Below are positions 58,455 through 64,000 of a DNA stretch of 64,000 nucleotides, piece after piece. Source of the stretch: Ascaphus truei (taxonomy: Eukaryota; Chordata; Amphibia; Anura; Ascaphidae); assembly GCA_036426205.1 (NCBI GenBank), contig CM071568.1, positions 228,310,897 through 228,374,896 of the forward strand. The letters are read 5' to 3'. A program made the position numbers and the translations under genes. Below the pieces are notes generated by a model. It made no database searches. It was not told the DNA's origin and was given only the letters and a program-made list of their open reading frames with translations. Every line of letters starts with the position of its first letter. Within the stretch, counting starts at the first letter, position 1.

Positions 58455-58703
58455 GATGTGCAGAGGGTCTCCAGAGCTGAACCGCTTTGGTTTTAGGTCC
58501 GGGGACCCCCTGCTTCCAGAGATACAGGCCCCTTTATGGAGTGCTGGTATCCCTCTGATTTGTTTACATTCCGCGGTCACATGATCGGGACATTTAAATG
58601 CAGAGGGATACTGGCACCTCATAAAGGGGCCTGTATCTCGGGAAGCATGGGGTCCCCGGACCTGAAACCAATGCAGTTCATCTCCGGAGACCCCCTGCAC
58701 ATC
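58455..58703. repeat. Inverted repeat of a shared Harbinger module
   Basis: 58455-58555 and 58597-58703 pair (GGTCCGGGGACCCC with GGGGTCCCCGGACC; GATACAGGCCCCTTTATG with CATAAAGGGGCCTGTATC). A third, direct relative lies at 58270-58355. Confidence 0.88.
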
Positions 58704-58989
58704 TACACTATGAATAAAAATTGATTGCAAATATTTTTTATTTTGTCGATGTTTGCGCAGAGAGAGTGGCGGATCTTTCTCTGCTGCAGGCTGATCTCGG
58801 CAGGGGACGGCATATCGCTAGGTTATCGACAGACAGACTGTCTTGCCACCGGCTACTCGGCGTGTTGCTTTCGCAGTGATTCGCCAGGGATTCGGCCCTT
58901 TCTGCATGCTGCGAGGGCAACACGCCAAAAACATGCTGATTTTGAACCCCTGCCGAAAGTGCTTTTTCGGTGATTACTGCATCGAGCCC

Positions 58990-59275
58990 TTAGCGGTGGA
59001 TGTGAGAGTCTCCGGTAGATTGTTCCAGTTTTGGGGTGCACGGTAAGAGGAGGAGGAGCGGCCAGATACTTTGTTGAGCTTTGGGACCATGAACAGTCTT
59101 TTGGAGACAGATCTCAGATGATAAGTGCTGCATGTGGTAGGGGTGAGGAGCTTGTTCAGATAGATTGGAAGCTTGCCTAGAAAGTATTTGAAGAGGCCGT
59201 GAAATTTTAGCAAGAACATTGATATAATTTCTGATTCTGACAGAGTGGAGCAGTAATGTTAAACTGAATGACACA
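58990..59275 (-). pseudogene. LINE RT protein C-terminus (L2/CR1-like)
   Basis: The minus-strand frame ends like the reverse transcriptase proteins of L2/CR1-type LINEs: LNKLLTPTTCSTYHLRS, then LFMVPKLNKVSGRSSSSYRA and APQNWNNLPETLTSTAK (compare the family's VAAPxLWNSLP). The frame is then cut by the Harbinger-like insertion. Only the last ~70 residues of the protein remain. Confidence 0.75.
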
Positions 59276-60383
59276 TTTTGTCACCTTTTTAAATAAAGTA
59301 TTAAAGTGTTAATTAAAGTAGTAATGTTTCCTGAAATCATACAGGTATAGAGTAATTCATGATTACTAAGCATGCCTCTTACAGCAGATTGGAGTTGTTT
59401 ATTAAGTAGTGTATGTGGTACTCTTACTTTAAAAAAAAACCTTTATTCTCCTTCCTGTAAATATCAAGTATAGCAGTAAACCTAGGTGCGAAAGGTGTGA
59501 ATTCACAAGTCTGTCACTGCTCAGAGCAGCGTGTCCCCACATTCACAGTTTGAAATTGATGCTTGCAACATACTGTTACTGGGAAAGTGTGGCTATCAGT
59601 ACAGTGTATCTGCTGAGAGACACTTAAACAGCATAGACACATCTATTGCTAGAGAGTGTTTGAAGATAAGCAAAATACTGCAGAGAGTGAAGCCTACTGT
59701 ATGAAAGCCACTCCTAAACATCTCAAGATCACAATGGCTTCAGTTAAAAAACAATGTCCCTATCTTTTCCATATAGTAGTTATATCATTCTACATGTGTA
59801 CTTCCTTTTTCGAGCACCTCATCCATTTAAACTTATTTACCCCCATATTTTTCAACATTTTCTGCTGGGTCAAAGCTTCTTAGGTGATAAAATTCAACAT
59901 TTCATGTTTTATTCTGTGCTCCGGGGTCTTACAACACATTGCCACTAATGTATGCGTAGCTGCTGGCCCCTGTGGCAGCAGAGGTGTTGATGGGGATGCA
60001 TCTGAAAAACTGTAGTTCAAAGTACTGTGAGCTCATGGATAGAGATATGCTACATTTTTGCTGTAGTTTACAAACCATGTGAAATTCACCCTAGGTTTCG
60101 CACAATTTTGCCATTGCAATTTTATTTAATTCCTACTCATTACTTTTAATTTCTCTTACAATTTTTCTCCTGCAGTGACAGTACATAGGGCACACACACC
60201 ATGTGCTTGTGCAGCTGTGGGAGGGACTAAAGAGCTACACATACAGTACAAGGTGATCTGATCACACAGATGTTAGATCATTCAGTGAAGCAATCAATAT
60301 ATAAATAGGCCTAGTTCTGTTGGCAAAAGAGGGGCTTGGAAAGGTGGTGCGGTGTTGGTGGGTGCATGAAAAGTCTATGGGGC
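59276..60383. other. No gene recognised
   Basis: AT-rich sequence without recognisable features. Confidence 0.55.
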
Positions 60384-60870
60384 CTACTCAGTAAACTCCA
60401 ATAAGTGTCTTATCGAGAGTTTTGAGCACTTTTCAAGCGAGTTTCCGTGTGTAGCTACTCAGAGAGCTCCAATAACTTGAAAACGGCTTCTTTTCAAACA
60501 GTAACACTCTCGCAATGTCAAACCAAGCGGTAGCTTAAAAAATGCTCAAACTAAAAAAAAAATCAAAATCAAGCTATCAAGCTATTCAGGTAACTCCGAG
60601 ATGCAGAGCCCGGCTCCAACTCACAGATTTCCCCTTCACCCTTCAGGTGGCGAGATGGGATCCACGATGTGCATATGAAGGGAAAAATGTATTCTTACTA
60701 CATCGGATTGAACCCGGGGTTCTCCGGAGCTGACCCGCATTAATATCAGCTCCGTGGACCCCTACTTCAATCCTATGTAATAAAAATACATTTACAGACA
60801 GCTTAATTACCTTAGTGGCTAACTGCTAAGATAATGATGGGGTTAAATAGCAGTATCCAGTTTGTTGGTG
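60384..60870 (+). mobile_element. Harbinger-related fragment
   Basis: Begins GGCCTACTCAGTAAACTCC, a terminus of the same style as 55159. 60700-60860 shares ordered phrases with 55500-55640 (TCTCCGGAGCTGA, CATTAAT, TTACAGAC, ATTACCTTAG.GGCTAAC.GCTAAG). No matching right end was found, so truncated. Confidence 0.5.
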
Positions 60871-62740
60871 GTCGAGGGGTGAGTGAAGCTTGGAGTTGTC
60901 CCAAGGTGGGTGTTTAGGCACCCAGGAGTGTAATGGGAGGAGTTAACTCTTCATTCCCTTAAAGGTTTCTACTGCTAATGTAATGAAGGGATTAACCCCT
61001 CCCGCTACCCAACCAGTAGGCCTAGACACTCACCATGGGCCACATAACACCTTCATAGTTGCCCCGAGGTGGGTGTTTAGGTCTCCCGGAAGGGATTAAC
61101 CCCTCCTTTACCTTTGCAGTTACAAGGCCTAAATATACACCCTGGGGAACCTACCCCCTTTACCACCCCCTTTTCCACCAACATCACACAGGAATGGGCA
61201 AAAAGAGCTATTAGCCAAAGATGGTTAATAGCACTTTTGCCCATTCAAATAATCAATACAGTACATTACATTGAAATACATTACTACAGTATAAAACATA
61301 TATTACTATAAAACAAATCTCTAGCCATTTAATCCATTGATTGTCACTGTGGTAATGTATGCCCTGAATGGGTCACAGATCGCCACATTGGTAAACTTCG
61401 ATGCACAATAGGGACACACACACAGCACAATGACGATGAATGGGCAACCTAATGAAAAAAAAACTTTAAAAAAATTAAATACATTAAAATGAAATAAAAA
61501 CAAACATTTGCCAAAAAATGCATTGCTTATCAATGTGTTTATCTATACCCTCAAAGGGGGCATAAATAAACACATTGTCAATCAAGGGCATCCAAAAAAA
61601 ATAAAAAGAAAATACAATCAATGCATATATTATCCTTGCTGGCATGAAGATTCATCCTCTTGACCAAACTGCGGCACCAACTCTTGACCCACGAAGCAAT
61701 GATCCTCCTCTTGAAGAACAGCATGATGCACAGAAATCCACGATTCTCAGTTGCTTGCAGAGGGGTCACGGTGAGTATATTTTTCTTCTTTCTGTTCTTT
61801 AATAAGACCAGGAGATGTTGAGCCGCCATCTTCTTGGGGTCAAAAGAGACATGACAGGCCTTATATAAGGCCTGTGACATCACATTTGACTGGCAAATGG
61901 TACATCCACCAATTCGACTGGTACCCTGCTTCAGCTCAGGTGGATCAATCAGTAGCTCAGTCAATGACTAAGCCCCCTGTGCTTAAGCAGGGATATCCCT
62001 AAAACCTTACTTTTTATTGGCCCTTGAGGACTGGAGTTGGCCACCCCTGGCCTAAGGTATCTGCTTCTTTCAGTTTTCTTGGTTTTCATTAACGAGAATT
62101 TTCAAGGAATGAATATGGTGCCATTTAAACTCAGCTCTTATTCAATATAATGAGAAGAGTTTACAGCTACTGTGCATTACTTCACGTGTCACTAGAGTAT
62201 GTAGAATATGGGGCTGTATCAAATATTGTAATTGGAGCCCTACTGTAGGTAAAAGTTTAGCTTGCTTATTCCCCAATCATCATCTCTACACCATTTGTTA
62301 TACCTACAGTATATGTTGTACAACTCAAACCAAGCTTGAGGGTCATTTAAAATCTGTATGTGAACTTTAATTGTTAAAATATGATGCGAAGGTTACAACT
62401 CCTGGAAGAAATTGACTCTAAGATTGAAATAAATGCCCTTAAATGAAAGTATATCAACCCCTTCACATCCTCCTATTTTTCACTGTCAAATTCTATACCT
62501 GTACGTCATTGCCAATCATAGCAACAACATGAGCTGCCGGCATTTTAGTAAAAGACTTACTAAAAGACTTAGTAGAAAACTAAAGTGAATTTCTTCTGAA
62601 ACTGTGATTATTTAATGTAATGTACTTGAGGCTTCTTCTGATGCACAACATGTCAGTGCATTTTGCAATAAGCTTGAAAAAGTTAACTGTATAACAGTGT
62701 ATGCCTGATACTCATAACATTTGAATAAGATTTCCATTCA
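60871..62740. other. No gene recognised
   Basis: Contains the phrase GGTGGGTGTTTAGG twice (60906 and 61066), hinting at local duplication inside the same element family. Otherwise unassigned; a 128-codon minus-strand frame at 61578 has no domain. Confidence 0.5.
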
Positions 62741-64000
62741 TGTCATGCAAGGGGATAACAGCCTTTATGGGTTAACTGTGTGGGCTCACTCAGGTTAATT
62801 CCCGCCCCATCATATGTTGAAGGATGACTATGCAGAAAGGATAGCACCCCAATATGTCTCATGATCAGTGACTTCATCATGAGGAGATGGTGGGGTATAT
62901 ATAGCTGCCCCAAATGTTCTACAACCAGGTTCCCAGAGAGTGGCAGTTGGAGGGACCTTACCATGAGTCATGTATATAGGTTTAAGTGTATATTTATATG
63001 TAGTAAGGATGTCCTGTCACTTTTATTGTTTTCTGTAAGCTAATGTGCCCCATGTACTCAGCGCCTATAGTAGTGGCCTAAGATTGTTCTCATGCAGGAA
63101 GAGGAGTAAGCAGGTGCTAAGCAGAAGTTCTCAGAAAAATAGCTCCAGAGCATAATCGGATCATCCCCACCGGCAGGTCCTTGGTAAGCTCCTGATCCGA
63201 TATGCAAAGAAGAAAATTGCCGTAGACAGTAAAGGTATATTGATCCCAAAGCGTAGTGTGTGTGTCCCAACATGGGTCCACCAGAAAGAGGGCATTAATG
63301 ACGTGTAGCCATGGCTGGTTCTCGGCTACTCATTTACCCTCCCTAACACGTAAGTCCTTGTAGATGCAGGCAGTGTTAGGCCCATCTTGGGTTACCCCTC
63401 TGCAGCTTCCTTGAGTGGAGGTGGGACTTAGTCTGTGTGTTGCCCAATCGTGTCTGCAGACCTTTATGCAGTGGATGCTCAATAAAGAGACTTCAGTTCA
63501 AAATACTCTGGCCTGGGTTGCAGTCAATCAAGGGGAGTGTGGAAGGATTCTACCATAGGTTACTGCCTCCAGCACTCCTGGAGCCTGTGGTGGATGGAGG
63601 CTCTAGCACTGCAGAGACTGAACTGAAGCATCTACATCAAAAGCCTGTCCTGTTGTCACAACACCATCGTGGACCCTCAGCCCTCCTGTGAACCAACAGG
63701 TAAAGCACACCACCATGCACCGGTAGCCAGGGCAAATCTCCCATGGGGAAAAGGGGGGGGCGGGTGGGAAGCAGCGCTACAGACGTTATGCAGGAGATTA
63801 CTAGTCTAACTCAAGGAAACAAGCCTAAGTACCTCTCCATTGTGGGAGTGAGAGCTATCGGGAGAAGAAGCACAGAGTAACCCTATTATTTGCCACCAGT
63901 TAAATGTCTGAAGTGAAGTCTGCCTTTATGTATTGTGAGCATTATCAACAGATGTGAATAAAGCTCTTGTTTGTAATATAAAGGTTCCTGGCTCCCATCC
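62741..64000. mobile_element. LTR-like sequence, includes family D copy 3
   Basis: 62741 onwards starts TGTCATGCAAGGGG and has a GGTATATATAG box (about 62893) and AATAAAG signals at 63481 and 63957. Separately, the minus strand from 63781 reads TGTAGCGCTGC...GTGCTTTACCTG...TTCACAGGAGGGCTGAG, like the family D LTR starts at 10767 and 51937. Two LTR-type sequences may overlap or nest. The right part is cut by the window end. Confidence 0.35.

Larger units (their letters stand above)
55159..58989. mobile_element. Large PIF/Harbinger-like element (3.8 kb)
   Basis: TTA at 55156-55158 and 58990-58992. The left end GGGCCTCATGCAGTAAGCGC and the reverse-complemented right end GGGCTCGATGCAGTAATCAC make a TIR of about 26 bp with several mismatches. 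The interior has microsatellites, GC-rich repeats and hairpins but no transposase or Myb-like gene. Frames up to 199 codons (57458-58057) are compositional, built from GGGGACCACC-type repeats. It sits in the LINE 3' end. Confidence 0.78.

Noticed and set aside
62618..62660. CTTCTGATGCACAACATGTC as a hammerhead relic
   Set aside because: The GAAAC box is absent (ACAAC) and no stems can be paired with confidence.
1..64000. Host protein-coding exons, tRNA, rRNA or CRISPR-like arrays
   Set aside because: None could be supported. The regularly repeated units seen are microsatellites or minisatellites without unique spacers.

Overview
The window reads as repeat-rich vertebrate DNA, most likely from an anuran amphibian. 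That is inference, from the mix of a Gmr1-type Ty3/gypsy element with a SCAN-like gag, a chromodomain gypsy, Tc1, L1 and L2-type LINEs, Penelope-like remains, hAT and PIF/Harbinger elements and long microsatellites. I see no host exon, tRNA or rRNA gene. Every recognisable coding stretch belongs to a transposable element, and all are damaged.

Layout. 0-6.3 kb: microsatellite, inverted-repeat repeat copies, a probable solo LTR (3151-3808) and unassigned AT-rich DNA. 6.35-8.81 kb: a Penelope-like insertion with long inverted arms, a GIY-YIG endonuclease remnant and a 16-bp target duplication. 10.7-15.5 kb: GC-rich LTR-like DNA, a tRNA-like SINE piece, two hammerhead-like motifs, a palindrome with ~600-bp arms (12903-14212) and CT/CA-rich tracts. 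18.6-19.8 kb: a Harbinger-like element full of satellites. 21.5-22.7 kb: a dead Tc1 transposon. 24.5-28.7 kb: an L2 3' end, a foldback repeat, and the 3' end plus LTR of a chromodomain gypsy. 29.9-30.3 kb: a hAT-type MITE. 36.3-37.8 kb: a short hammerhead-bearing insert between ~115-bp direct repeats, then two abutting Harbinger MITEs. 39.5-43.7 kb: an L1 ORF2 copy split by a 2-kb inverted-arm element that carries two hammerhead-like motifs. 45.5-51.9 kb: an LTR-like sequence split by a nearly complete Gmr1-type element (45988-51474; 490-bp LTRs, 5-bp target duplication). 54.9-59.3 kb: a LINE 3' end split by a 3.8-kb Harbinger-like element. 60.4-64 kb: related Harbinger pieces and LTR-like DNA.

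How it fits together. This is a nested insertion history rather than a gene neighbourhood. The most interesting signals are (1) a dispersed set of hammerhead-ribozyme-like motifs (core close to CTGANGA, short stem II, GAAAC followed by a palindromic ACGT or ACGCGT), some downstream of TATA-like boxes and some inside inverted-arm elements with 16-bp target duplications; and (2) the Gmr1-type element, whose pol order is protease-integrase-reverse transcriptase-RNase H and whose gag carries the SCAN-like domain.
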